Below, piece after piece: positions 16,415 through 24,062 of a DNA stretch of 64,000 nt. The stretch is taken from contig CAYXDO010000034.1 of assembly GCA_964463485.1 (NCBI GenBank), positions 1 to 64,000 of the forward strand. Reading direction: 5' to 3'. Below the pieces are notes generated by a model. The model worked only from the letters and a program-made list of their open reading frames with translations, did no database searches and was not told the DNA's origin. The position numbers and the translations under genes were made by a program. The stretch is from CAYXDO01 sp964463485. GTDB lineage: Bacteria > Myxococcota > Kuafuiibacteriia > Kuafuiibacteriales > Kuafuiibacteriaceae. The stretch's first letter is position 1, and each line of letters begins with the position of its first letter.

Positions 16415-17767
16415 ATGAGCGCGGCCCACGAGCTCGTGACTCGCGTCTGGCCAGCGAAGGCCCGTTTTTCGAGGCCCAGACTCCCGTGGGAGCGTGCCGT
16501 CGACGGACCAGTCACCGACTTTCCGGATCGGCCCACCCTCAGCATGATCAGCCTCGCGAGGCATGGGCGTTTTGGCAACGCGGTGCTGCAGTATGCGTTC
16601 CTGCGCTGTTTCGCGCGGCTTCATGGATTTCGTGTGGAGACTCCGAATTGGATCGGGCGCGAGCTGTTCGAGCTCCGCGACGAAGCAGTGCGAGGTCGTT
16701 ATCCTGCCGTGGTGCTCGATGCGTTCAGCGAAATCTCGCGTGAGGGACCCAGTCGAGGCGCGTGTCACGATCCAGCCGTGGTGCGCGCGACCGAGGTGGG
16801 GGCTCGCTACGGGCAATCGCTTTTCACCCTCGATGCCCCAGGGCTCGACCAAGCGCGAGCTCCCGGCTCGTGGCCATTCGAGCACGCCGATCTCGAAGGA
16901 CTCTTCATGGTCAACGGCCGTCACTTGGCTCCATATCGAGACTTCGTGTTGGGCCTGTTCCGGCCGATCGAGCCGATCTCCGATCGCGGCATGTCCGCGA
17001 TACGGACCCTCCGGGAATCAGGACACACGCTCGTCGGAGTGCATGTCCGTCAGGGTGACTTCCGTGGGTCCAACCTAGCCCAGCACTTCGAGCTCCTGAC
17101 ACCTGTCGACAGCTATCTTCATTGGCTGAGTTCTATCTGGCCGACCCTCCACAAGCCGGTGCTGATTGTTTGTACGGACTCTCCGGAGGTAGTGCTCCCG
17201 GCGTTTCGAGGACTGAACCCCATGACGAGCGGATCGATGGGATTCGATGTCTCCGACCTCGTCCCTCCGCGCGCCATCGATTGGAGCGCGACGGGACGGG
17301 GGTACGTTCCCGACGCCTCGTTCTTTGCGGACTGGTGGCTGCTCACCCAATGCGATGCGTTGGCGATCTCCAACAGCACGTTTTCGTATTCGGCAGCGCT
17401 CCTCAACCAGGCCGCCCGCGTCATGGTTCGGCCGACTTTCGAAGGCCCGGACCTCGAACCCTTCGACCCTTGGCGCTCGGAGCCCCTTTTGTTCGTCCCG
17501 AGGCGGAGGACTCTCCCCGGAGATTTGGCTCGAAAAATGAGTATCGCGCTCGAAGCGTCGCCTCGGTCCGAGTGGTTGGAGGTCGCGATGTCGCACTTTC
17601 AGCTCTACCCTCGAGCGCTCGAGCGGCGGCGCCGAGCCGCACGGCGCGCGGGCGGCAGACTCGGTCTGATCCTCGAGCTGTTCGACCCTCGCCATTATCT
17701 CGCCGCAGAGCGACGGTTCGACCTGCCCTCCGCAGCGCCCGCCCGCGCGTCGAGAGCTCGAGGCTGA
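16415..17767 (+). CDS. alpha-1,2-fucosyltransferase-like (GT11) protein (450 aa)
   Basis: SLARHGRFGNAVLQYAFLR (46-64) matches the GT11 N-terminal G-x-GNQ-x-FQYA motif, VGVHVRQGDF (208-216) is the GDP-fucose-binding HxRRGD-like motif, and ISNSTFSYSAALLN corresponds to the C-terminal SNSTFSWW motif. The family adds alpha-1,2-linked fucose to glycans. The ATG at 16415 is preferred over the upstream one at 16325, which would add a 30-residue polar tail. The C-terminal ~60 residues are Arg/Ala-rich and outside the usual domain. Its stop is 6 bp from the convergent nnrS stop. Confidence 0.8.
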   Translation: MSAAHELVTRVWPAKARFSRPRLPWERAVDGPVTDFPDRPTLSMISLARHGRFGNAVLQYAFLRCFARLHGFRVETPNWIGRELFELRDEAVRGRYPAVVLDAFSEISREGPSRGACHDPAVVRATEVGARYGQSLFTLDAPGLDQARAPGSWPFEHADLEGLFMVNGRHLAPYRDFVLGLFRPIEPISDRGMSAIRTLRESGHTLVGVHVRQGDFRGSNLAQHFELLTPVDSYLHWLSSIWPTLHKPVLIVCTDSPEVVLPAFRGLNPMTSGSMGFDVSDLVPPRAIDWSATGRGYVPDASFFADWWLLTQCDALAISNSTFSYSAALLNQAARVMVRPTFEGPDLEPFDPWRSEPLLFVPRRRTLPGDLARKMSIALEASPRSEWLEVAMSHFQLYPRALERRRRAARRAGGRLGLILELFDPRHYLAAERRFDLPSAAPARASRARG

Positions 17768-17773
17768 GCGCGG

Positions 17774-18979
17774 TCAACCCGGTTTGCCGTCGAGGCGGGG
17801 ACGGCAAAGGATGGCGGCGTAGGCGGCGACGAAGAGGGCGAAGGCGAGGGTCCAGAGGCCTCCTGAGATGTAGAGGGCGGAGCGGTAGGACTCAGAGGTG
17901 AGGGTGCCGGCGACTCGGACGACTGCGGCGAGGACGATGAGCAGGAAGGCGATCGTCACCGCACGTGACGGGACGAGCGGGCGGCCGGTGTGGCCGAGCG
18001 CGACGCGGGCCATCATGCCGAGGGTCGTGCAGCCGATCGCGCCGGCGGTGAGTGCGTGGAGCGCCGACGAGGCTGGGACTGCGGGTGTCAGCGCCGACAC
18101 CACCCGAAGCGCGAGGCCGACCGGGATCCAAGCGTGACCCACGTGCAGAATCCAGAGTAGCGGTTGGCGGAGAGTGTGCCGGGCGCCCCACGTCGCGCAC
18201 CGGGCGATGGCGAGGACTGCGGTGGCGCCAGCGAGCGCCGTGCCCGCGACATGACCCGGGGCGAGGAGGTCGGCGATCGTCAACGCGAGCATCGAGGCGA
18301 CCGTCGCGAGATCGAGCTTTGCGAGGTTCCGGATGGTCTCCACGCCCGTCGCGTTACGCGTGAACATCGGGAAGACGCGCGCAGCCATGAAGAGGATGAG
18401 TAGCGTGACGAGCTCGACGGCCGCGAGGTTGCCGCGGCGGCGCCAGCCCGGTGCGAGGCCGAGCGCGTCGAGGTGCATGGCGAGGTTGGCGAGCCAAAGT
18501 GCCGTCAGCATCCCGAATACGGGATAGTTTCGAGAGTTCCGGGTTGCGAAGATGGGCCACCCGACGGTGAGGGCGAGCGCCGGTAGGAAGGCCAGGTCGA
18601 TCCCCCCCACGGCAGCTCGCGGCAGCGCGGGCCCGGCCAGGAGCGCCAGCCGTCCCGCGAGCCACAGCGCCGACAAAATCATCAGGGGGCGTCCGACGGC
18701 GGTCTCGCGGCTGGTCCAGTTCGCCACTGCCGTCAGCAAAAAACCGGCGATCACTCCGACCGCGAAGCCGAAGACCATCTCGTGTCCGTGCCACGAGATG
18801 GGATCGAAGTGGCCGTCCGCTCGCACGACACCAGCGAGCACGAGCAGCCACAGCGGGACGATGAAGGCGGCGAAGACCGCGGAGAGTAGGAAGAAGGGTC
18901 GGAAGCCCTTGGCGGCCCAGGCGGGCGAGACGTGCGCTGCGGCCGGCGCATCGCCAAGGAGGCGAAGGGACGTAGCCAT
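17774..18979 (-). CDS. nnrS: NnrS family haem-copper membrane protein (401 aa)
   Basis: An almost entirely hydrophobic protein with about 12 membrane spans. The start KGFRPFFLLSAVFAA and the motif ISWHGHEMVFGFAVGVIAGFLL are characteristic of NnrS (PF05940), and MARVALGHTGRPL near the C-terminus carries another conserved His. NnrS proteins protect cells from nitric-oxide stress and are often controlled by FNR-family NnrR. The ATG has a good AGGAG at 18982-18986. Upstream lie a 6-bp-arm hairpin (18991-19006) and a perfect interrupted palindrome (19010-19026) that could be an operator. It is alone on its transcript. Confidence 0.9.
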   Translation of the reverse strand: MATSLRLLGDAPAAAHVSPAWAAKGFRPFFLLSAVFAAFIVPLWLLVLAGVVRADGHFDPISWHGHEMVFGFAVGVIAGFLLTAVANWTSRETAVGRPLMILSALWLAGRLALLAGPALPRAAVGGIDLAFLPALALTVGWPIFATRNSRNYPVFGMLTALWLANLAMHLDALGLAPGWRRRGNLAAVELVTLLILFMAARVFPMFTRNATGVETIRNLAKLDLATVASMLALTIADLLAPGHVAGTALAGATAVLAIARCATWGARHTLRQPLLWILHVGHAWIPVGLALRVVSALTPAVPASSALHALTAGAIGCTTLGMMARVALGHTGRPLVPSRAVTIAFLLIVLAAVVRVAGTLTSESYRSALYISGGLWTLAFALFVAAYAAILCRPRLDGKPG

Positions 18980-18990
18980 GGCTCCTGTTT

Positions 18991-19006
18991 AGCGCCCCAA
19001 GGCGCT
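18991..19006 (-). promoter_or_regulatory. hairpin in the nnrS leader
   Basis: AGCGCC and GGCGCT form a 6-bp inverted repeat with a CCAA loop, just upstream of the nnrS ribosome-binding site. It could be an mRNA hairpin or a binding site. Confidence 0.35.
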
Positions 19007-19009
19007 TTG

Positions 19010-19026
19010 TGACATGACGAATGTCA
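19010..19026 (-). promoter_or_regulatory. interrupted palindrome, candidate FNR/NnrR-type operator of nnrS
   Basis: TGACAT-N5-ATGTCA is a perfect 6-bp-arm palindrome 31-47 bp upstream of the nnrS start. Its TGAC/GTCA ends resemble half-sites of FNR-superfamily regulators, but the spacing differs from the classical N4, so the assignment is tentative. Confidence 0.4.
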
Positions 19027-19115
19027 GTGCCACCGCACGGCATTTGGACGGGCCTGACGGTGGACGGAGACCGGTGCTTTGTCAGCGACCCCGAGGGGTG
19101 GGTTGCGCGAGACGT

Positions 19116-19340
19116 TTACCGACACCTTCTCAGCACCAGCACGCGCCTTCCGTCCACCTCTGCCACGTCGAAGACAGGCACGTACGTCGGCTCGATCCGG
19201 TTGCAGTTGCCTCGAATCAACTTCTGCGCCGCGTCGATCGCATCGCCTGCGATGCCCTGGACCGGACGAACGAGGGTGCCGTCATGCTCGGCGACACCGA
19301 TCAGGACGTAGCCCCCGTTCAGGTTCTGGAGATTACGACT
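19116..19340 (-). pseudogene. remnant of an AlbA_2/AAA_4 (Schlafen-type) ATP-binding protein
   Basis: The frame running from just after the in-frame stop at 19341-19343 to the TAA at 19116-19118 reads NLNGGYVLIGVAEHDG, then DAIDAAQKLIRGNCNRIEP, then VDGRRVLVLRRC. This is the C-terminal half of an AlbA_2 putative DNA-binding domain, with the NGG-x-hhhGV core followed by the I-x-P-x-Y and G-x-x-VLV strands. The stretch has no start codon context, no N-terminal half and no ATPase or helicase portion. It is taken as a decayed leftover of a longer gene, lying just downstream of the FliF-FliG gene. Confidence 0.7.
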
Positions 19341-19381
19341 TCACGCCCGGTCACCCGACAACAGGCAGGATCCACAATGAT

Positions 19382-21004
19382 TCATCGGCCGTCCCTGCTC
19401 ACCGCTCGGATCGAGCTCGCTCGCCCCTCGGCCTCCATGACTGCGCGAATAATCTCCCTTCTCGCCTCTGCGGCTCGCTCGGGGTCGACGGCCACGGCCA
19501 GACTCAGCTCCTCGTCGACGACCGGCCGCACTCTCGTCGGACAGCTCGCCAGCAGGCGCTCTCGGATTTCGTCGGTAGCGGTTCGCAGGTAGACGACCCA
19601 TCGCTCCACGGGCACGCGGGACCAAGTCTCTTCTAGCGCGGCGGGAGGCGCTCGGAGGAGCTGCGACTCGATCGGGAGGCCTGCGGTCAGGAGCGCGGGC
19701 CGACGGCTCGTGATTTCTGCGGCGAAGGCGTCTTGCTCGGCTCTCGGGAGGACGTCCAAGAGTCCGATGATTCGCGTGGTCTCCTCACCCTCCATCCGGG
19801 CGGACTCACCGTGCTCTCGGAGCGCCTCGGCCAGGCGGCGGACCTCCTTCGGCTGAGTGGGTGCACCCAAGAAGAGCTCGCGCAGCAATTCGCGTCGCTG
19901 GGCCTCGCCGAGCGAGCTCAGGTAGACCTCGACCAGGTGCTCGGGCGCGTGCCGCAACAGGATCGACCTGAGGCGCGTGTCGAGCCTCGCGGCCAGCGCG
20001 ACGAAGACCTCAGGTGAGTAGCCGAAGAGCTCGTCGAGCTCCGGATCTCGGGGCTCGCCGAGGTGGGCGAGACGGTCGGCTTCGAGCTCCGCGCGGATCC
20101 TGCGCAGCAGCTCGTCTCGCTCGTCCGCGTCGAGCGGCGCTCGCAACACGTCCAGGGTCTTCTCCCCCAAGGACGGAAGCGCGGTCCTGGCCATGGGGTC
20201 GTGCGCGAGGTCTCGCACCACGAACTCACCCAAGAGCGCGACGCTCTTGGCGACCACGTCGTGCTCACCCCGCACGATCAACGACCGAAACACTCTACGC
20301 GTGCTCGGGCGATGAGTTCTGAGCTCACCCACGAGCTCGTCGGAGGCAGGCGGAGGTAAGACCGTCACGGCGGGTCGCGCCGCTTCCCCCGCGGGCTCTG
20401 GCTCGGGCGCCCAGGGGCCCGCGAGATTTTCCATTCGCGCTACGAGCCGCAGCACGACGATCGCAAGGATCGCCGCGAGCAAGAGGAGCGGCACACTCTC
20501 CGCCAGCCGGAGCCAGAATACATCGCCGAGTTGAGGAGCGACCGGCGGCGCCTGCGCGGGCGGCGCGATCACGATGGGCGGCGCGGGCTGCGGCGCTTGC
20601 GGGACAGGCCTCTCCGGCGCTTCTTCGACTCGCGGCGCTCGAGCCTCTTCGACCGGCAGCGTCGGGAAAGGGACGTTCTGCTCGACCACACTCACCGGCA
20701 AACCCAACTCGGAGATGCGATGGCGAACTCGATCCGCGACGAACTTCCTTACGGGCGCTTCGAGCCGCGCGTCGAACAAGATCGTGAGTCGAATGCTCGA
20801 TGGGACCCGACGGCTCGCCGCCGAGTCGTCGAAGCCAGGCTCGGTTCCCGCGGGAGTCGCTCCAGGCTTGGTCTCGATCGCGACGTCGATGACGTCACAC
20901 CGCGCTCCGCAGAGGGATTCGAGCAGCGAGCGCGTGCGCGCACGGACGTCCTCGATGGTGGGCTGAGTCGTGAGTACGCAGAGGATCGCGAAGTTAGTGA
21001 ACAC
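19382..21004 (-). CDS. FliF-FliG fusion-like rotor protein (540 aa)
   Basis: Residues ~14-113 resemble the last periplasmic ring-building domain of FliF, ending LPVSVVEQNVPF like the FliF segment that precedes its final helix. A Pro-rich linker (~114-160) and one membrane helix (168-188) follow. The cytoplasmic part is helical. From ~400 it follows FliG: RMEGEETTRIIGLLDVLP like the 'GG-x-x-x-A-x-ILN' helix, then the C-terminal torque domain (~447-530). By-eye alignment to E. coli FliG places R474, R491, E498 and E499 at the torque charges K264, R281, D288 and D289. The start is GTG, overlapping the motB stop by 11 bp. No FliM/FliN, hook or filament gene is present. The exact role is inferred. 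Confidence 0.72.
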   Translation of the reverse strand: MFTNFAILCVLTTQPTIEDVRARTRSLLESLCGARCDVIDVAIETKPGATPAGTEPGFDDSAASRRVPSSIRLTILFDARLEAPVRKFVADRVRHRISELGLPVSVVEQNVPFPTLPVEEARAPRVEEAPERPVPQAPQPAPPIVIAPPAQAPPVAPQLGDVFWLRLAESVPLLLLAAILAIVVLRLVARMENLAGPWAPEPEPAGEAARPAVTVLPPPASDELVGELRTHRPSTRRVFRSLIVRGEHDVVAKSVALLGEFVVRDLAHDPMARTALPSLGEKTLDVLRAPLDADERDELLRRIRAELEADRLAHLGEPRDPELDELFGYSPEVFVALAARLDTRLRSILLRHAPEHLVEVYLSSLGEAQRRELLRELFLGAPTQPKEVRRLAEALREHGESARMEGEETTRIIGLLDVLPRAEQDAFAAEITSRRPALLTAGLPIESQLLRAPPAALEETWSRVPVERWVVYLRTATDEIRERLLASCPTRVRPVVDEELSLAVAVDPERAAEARREIIRAVMEAEGRASSIRAVSRDGR

Positions 21005-21689
21005 GAATCACGACCCTCCGGTTTCTCTTTCGCAGCTCCTCGATCTCCTGCGGTGAGCCCGTGGGTCTGACCGAGGTAGAGGTGGACACATGTCGCCGGC
21101 CCTCGAGGTCGAGCGGGCGCGTGTCCGCGTAAGCGATGATCGAGAGGCGATACTCATCGACACCGCGCGCGGCGAGCTCTCGCCGGACTTCCAGCGCGCG
21201 CGCCGCGGAGAGCTCCCAGTTGGACGCGAACCTAGCGGTCGAGATGGGTACGTCGTCGGTGTGGCCTTCGACGACGACGCGGTATTTGTGCGGGAGCTTC
21301 GACAAGATGACCTCGATCTTTCCGACGAGCGCACGACCTTCGGGCGACAGCGTCGCGACGCCCGACTCGAACGCGATGCGGTCTTGGATCTGAATGGCGA
21401 GGCCTTCCGCATCGAGCTCCGCGATCACTGCGCCGCTGAGGCCCTCTTTCTCGACGAGCTTGGCGACCTCGACGGAGAGGGTCCGGAGGCTCGGGCCTTG
21501 CGCGGTTCTCGAGTCGAACGCGGAGGGCAGGGCGTCGAGGGTTTCGAACGAGACCTTCGCCATCGACACGAGCACGACCATGAACGCCAAGAGGTTGATG
21601 ACGAGGTCGGCCAAGGAGATCAGCCAAGGATCTTCGACTGGAGGTCCCGCTTCGGCGGCCTCGAGGGCGAGGTCGACGCCGGCCTTCAC
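20994..21689 (-). CDS. MotB-like stator protein with OmpA peptidoglycan-binding domain (231 aa)
   Basis: A short N-terminus precedes one membrane helix with the MotB pattern PWLISLADLVINLLAFMVV, where D28 occupies the position of the proton-carrying Asp32 of MotB. The periplasmic part contains a plug-like linker and an OmpA/MotB domain (EGHTDDVPIST, NWELSAARALEVRREL) that would anchor the stator to peptidoglycan. The GTG start overlaps the motA stop as GTGA. It is clearly nearer to MotB than to ExbD/TolR or AglQ/AglS, because those lack the OmpA domain. It forms the stator with the upstream MotA. Confidence 0.88.
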   Translation of the reverse strand: MKAGVDLALEAAEAGPPVEDPWLISLADLVINLLAFMVVLVSMAKVSFETLDALPSAFDSRTAQGPSLRTLSVEVAKLVEKEGLSGAVIAELDAEGLAIQIQDRIAFESGVATLSPEGRALVGKIEVILSKLPHKYRVVVEGHTDDVPISTARFASNWELSAARALEVRRELAARGVDEYRLSIIAYADTRPLDLEGRRHVSTSTSVRPTGSPQEIEELRKRNRRVVIRVH

Positions 21690-22426
21690 CGCTCGTTCTC
21701 CGTGATCACGGCGCGAAGCTCCCCGATCGCTCGGCCTTCGAGCGCGAGGATCAGCGCGCGCTCGACGAGCCGCTGCTCGCCGATGCCGGAGGCGAGGTAG
21801 GCGCGGATGCGAACGGCGATTGGCATGTAGATGCAGTAGCAGAGCACGAGCCCGTACAAGGTCGCGAGCAGCGCCATGGCCATGCCGGGTCCGAGCGCGG
21901 CGCCGTCGCGCATGTGCGAGAAGAGGTCGACGAGGCCGAGGATCGTGCCGATCATGCCGAAGGCGGGCGACAGCCGTCCGAGGTGTTGGAAGAGCTCGTC
22001 GGCCGACCGAACCTCGGTGACGAAGCGGTACGTGGAGCCTGCGATCGCTTCGCGCAGCTCGGCCTCGTCGGCTCGACCGAGCGCGTGGGGCGCGAGCTTT
22101 CGGACGTGTTCGTTGGTGGCTTGGAGCGCCGACGCCCGAGCTTCTTCGAGCCTGGACTCGCGCATGGCTCTTGCGATCGCGGCGACCTCTTCGGAGGCCA
22201 CGTCGAGGCTCTTGGTGCGGTCGTAGGCGAAGGCTCGGCCGACGATCTTGAGCGTTCGGGCGAGCTCGGAGAAGGAGTAGCTGACGAGCGCGACGCCGGG
22301 AGGTCCTAGCACGAGAAGGACCATCGCCGCGGGGTTCACGAGGCCGCCGAACGGGAGCTTGTCGCGCACGAAGGCCGATGCGGCGAACGCGCACATCGTG
22401 ACCAAGACGCCGAGGACGACGTTCAC
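21686..22426 (-). CDS. MotA-like stator protein (246 aa)
   Basis: Four membrane helices in MotA order: two near the N-terminus (VNVVLGVLVTMCAFAAS and NPAAMVLLVLGPPGVALVSY), a large cytoplasmic loop rich in Arg and Glu, then LSPAFGMIGTILGLVDLF and MAMALLATLYGLVLCYCIYMPI. PAFG-x-IGT and the tyrosine/glycine-rich last helix are MotA hallmarks. The GTG at 22426 has a strong GGAGG (22434-22438) lying inside the upstream lipoprotein gene, with 2 nt between stop and start. Its loop should contact the FliG-like torque domain encoded two genes downstream. Confidence 0.88.
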   Translation of the reverse strand: MNVVLGVLVTMCAFAASAFVRDKLPFGGLVNPAAMVLLVLGPPGVALVSYSFSELARTLKIVGRAFAYDRTKSLDVASEEVAAIARAMRESRLEEARASALQATNEHVRKLAPHALGRADEAELREAIAGSTYRFVTEVRSADELFQHLGRLSPAFGMIGTILGLVDLFSHMRDGAALGPGMAMALLATLYGLVLCYCIYMPIAVRIRAYLASGIGEQRLVERALILALEGRAIGELRAVITENER

Positions 22427-22428
22427 GA

Positions 22429-22980
22429 TCAGTCCTCCGTCAGCGTCGAGAGCGCGGCGGCCACGGACGTGTTGTCCGGGTTCTTCGCGAGCACGCGCTC
22501 CCAAGCAGTGCGAGCAAGCGCCGTTCGTTTGAGCTTCAAGTAAAGTGTGCCTTTCATCTCCAGCACGCGCTCGTCGTCTGGGTGTCGAGCTTCGAGCCGC
22601 AACAAGTCGACGAGGGCGAGCTCGTATTGTTTCCTTCGATAGAGCTCACCGATGCGCGCGAGGGACTCGAGGTACAGCGCGTCGGGCTCGTCGGAAGCGG
22701 CGGGCGTAATGGGTGTCTGTACGCTCTTGGTCTCCGGCATCTTCTGAGTCGGGTCGAGCGGGATCGACGCCACGAAGGCCCCAGCGGCGTCGACCGACGG
22801 GATCTCGACCTGCCAAGATCGCGTCCCGTCGGTCATGCGAATCACATAAGGGGCCAACGTTGGTCGCGTCGGCGTGTTGGGGTCGGCGATCGCGTCGGCG
22901 GGCACGAGGATCGTGCGGGGGCCGCTCTGACAAGCGTTCATGACGATGGCCATCGCGATGGCAACTTTCACTCGAGTCAC
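22429..22980 (-). CDS. TPR-containing lipoprotein (183 aa)
   Basis: A signal peptide ending in a lipobox-like VMNAC is followed by a ~70-residue Pro/Thr-rich segment and a C-terminal TPR pair, where ARIGELYRRKQYELALVDLL is followed by two more TPR helices with a TALARTAWERVL core. It is predicted to be anchored to a membrane facing the periplasm. The GTG at 22980 overlaps the previous stop (GTGA), matching the coupling seen across this operon; a TTG 3 nt upstream is also in frame. Comparison with flagellar lipoproteins of the FlgP/FlgO type suggests a stator or outer-membrane collar role, but this is inference from context. Confidence 0.7.
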   Translation of the reverse strand: MTRVKVAIAMAIVMNACQSGPRTILVPADAIADPNTPTRPTLAPYVIRMTDGTRSWQVEIPSVDAAGAFVASIPLDPTQKMPETKSVQTPITPAASDEPDALYLESLARIGELYRRKQYELALVDLLRLEARHPDDERVLEMKGTLYLKLKRTALARTAWERVLAKNPDNTSVAAALSTLTED

Positions 22981-24062
22981 CAATTGAACGACACTCCTGC
23001 CGTGCCTCCGACGCCTCCGAGGTCACGGCCGTCAAACTCACTCTTGGTGAGGAACAAGGCGTACGCGTAGACGCCGAATCGGAAGCGCAGCAAGAGCTCC
23101 GCGCCGACCTGAAAACACGCCGCGTTCCCTTGGTTGCCAACGAGCAGCGCGCCTCCTTTGACCCCCAACCGAAGCTCCGGGTTCGTGAGATCGGGACGAA
23201 ACGGGAGCCACCACGACCCTGCCGACAGCATGCCGCCAGCGAGCCGTTCGGGGCTCAAGAAGCCGGCGAGCTCGAGGCCGAAGAGCACTCGTCCGTCGGC
23301 GCCGAAGCGTTCGAAGATCCGCCAGGCCAACGTCACACCCGAGATGTCGCCGCCCTCCGGATCGTCGTAGGGCAGCAGCCCAAAGCCGAGGCCCACCGAG
23401 TAGCCGAAGGTCGGCCGGCCCTCGAGCAACGCCTCGAGCTGCTCGAGACGCGCGAGCCTTCGCTTGGGCGAGTCAGACATGCGGTAGAGCACCGGCGTCT
23501 CTCCATCGGCGCGATACGACTCAGCCCAGATCACCATCGAATCGGCTGCGCGTACGACGCGAAAGTCCATCTCGACCGCTGCTCGCTCTCGATCGAAGCC
23601 GAACGCTACGTCGAGGAACGAGGTCGCGCCGATCTGCGCCGCCACGGCCCTCGCTTGCTCCGAGCTCACGAGGCCTTTGCGCATCACGAACCGATCACCT
23701 TCGACGCGGGCGGTCATCGTTTGGCACTCCAAACACTCGACGACCTTCACCTCCGTGCCGCTGTGGATGCCCGTGATCAACGCAGAGACGAGGTGAGCTC
23801 GCATGGAGGGCGCGACGTTCGCTCCGAGCGCGACGGTGCGGAGCGCGATCGGCGACACGGAGGTCTTTGGGAGCTCCAGGATGGCCGCGGTGGCCTCGTC
23901 CACGATCTCTTGGATCAACTCGTCGAGCCACACCTCGGTGCGCGTGGCGCGGAGATCGGCCTCGGTGAGAGGCTCGGGAGCGTTCGGAGGTTCCTCCGCG
24001 TGAGCGGCGTGGACACATCCGAAGGCTGCGATCGCGACCGCGAGTCCTTTCTTACGAATCAC
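22977..24062 (-). CDS. CsgG/FlgO-like exported protein with C-terminal beta-rich outer-membrane region (361 aa)
   Basis: An N-terminal signal peptide (AVAIAAFGCVHAAHAEE) precedes a domain of ~150 residues that alternates strands and helices like CsgG/FlgO/LpoB proteins (RAHLVSALI, AVAAQIGATSFLDVAFGF, VEMDFRVVRAADSMVIW). The last ~140 residues are glycine- and aromatic-rich strands ending in SFNW, as in outer-membrane barrels. The GTG start overlaps the stop of the giant upstream gene (GTGA). In vibrios FlgO/FlgP/FlgT form outer-membrane parts of the flagellar motor, so a fixed periplasmic/outer-membrane partner for the MotAB stator is plausible here, but not shown. Confidence 0.65.
   Translation of the reverse strand: MIRKKGLAVAIAAFGCVHAAHAEEPPNAPEPLTEADLRATRTEVWLDELIQEIVDEATAAILELPKTSVSPIALRTVALGANVAPSMRAHLVSALITGIHSGTEVKVVECLECQTMTARVEGDRFVMRKGLVSSEQARAVAAQIGATSFLDVAFGFDRERAAVEMDFRVVRAADSMVIWAESYRADGETPVLYRMSDSPKRRLARLEQLEALLEGRPTFGYSVGLGFGLLPYDDPEGGDISGVTLAWRIFERFGADGRVLFGLELAGFLSPERLAGGMLSAGSWWLPFRPDLTNPELRLGVKGGALLVGNQGNAACFQVGAELLLRFRFGVYAYALFLTKSEFDGRDLGGVGGTAGVSFNW

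Noticed and set aside
19021..19311. 96-codon plus-strand frame
   Set aside because: The opposite strand carries a recognisable AlbA_2 remnant, and this frame has no domain or signal.
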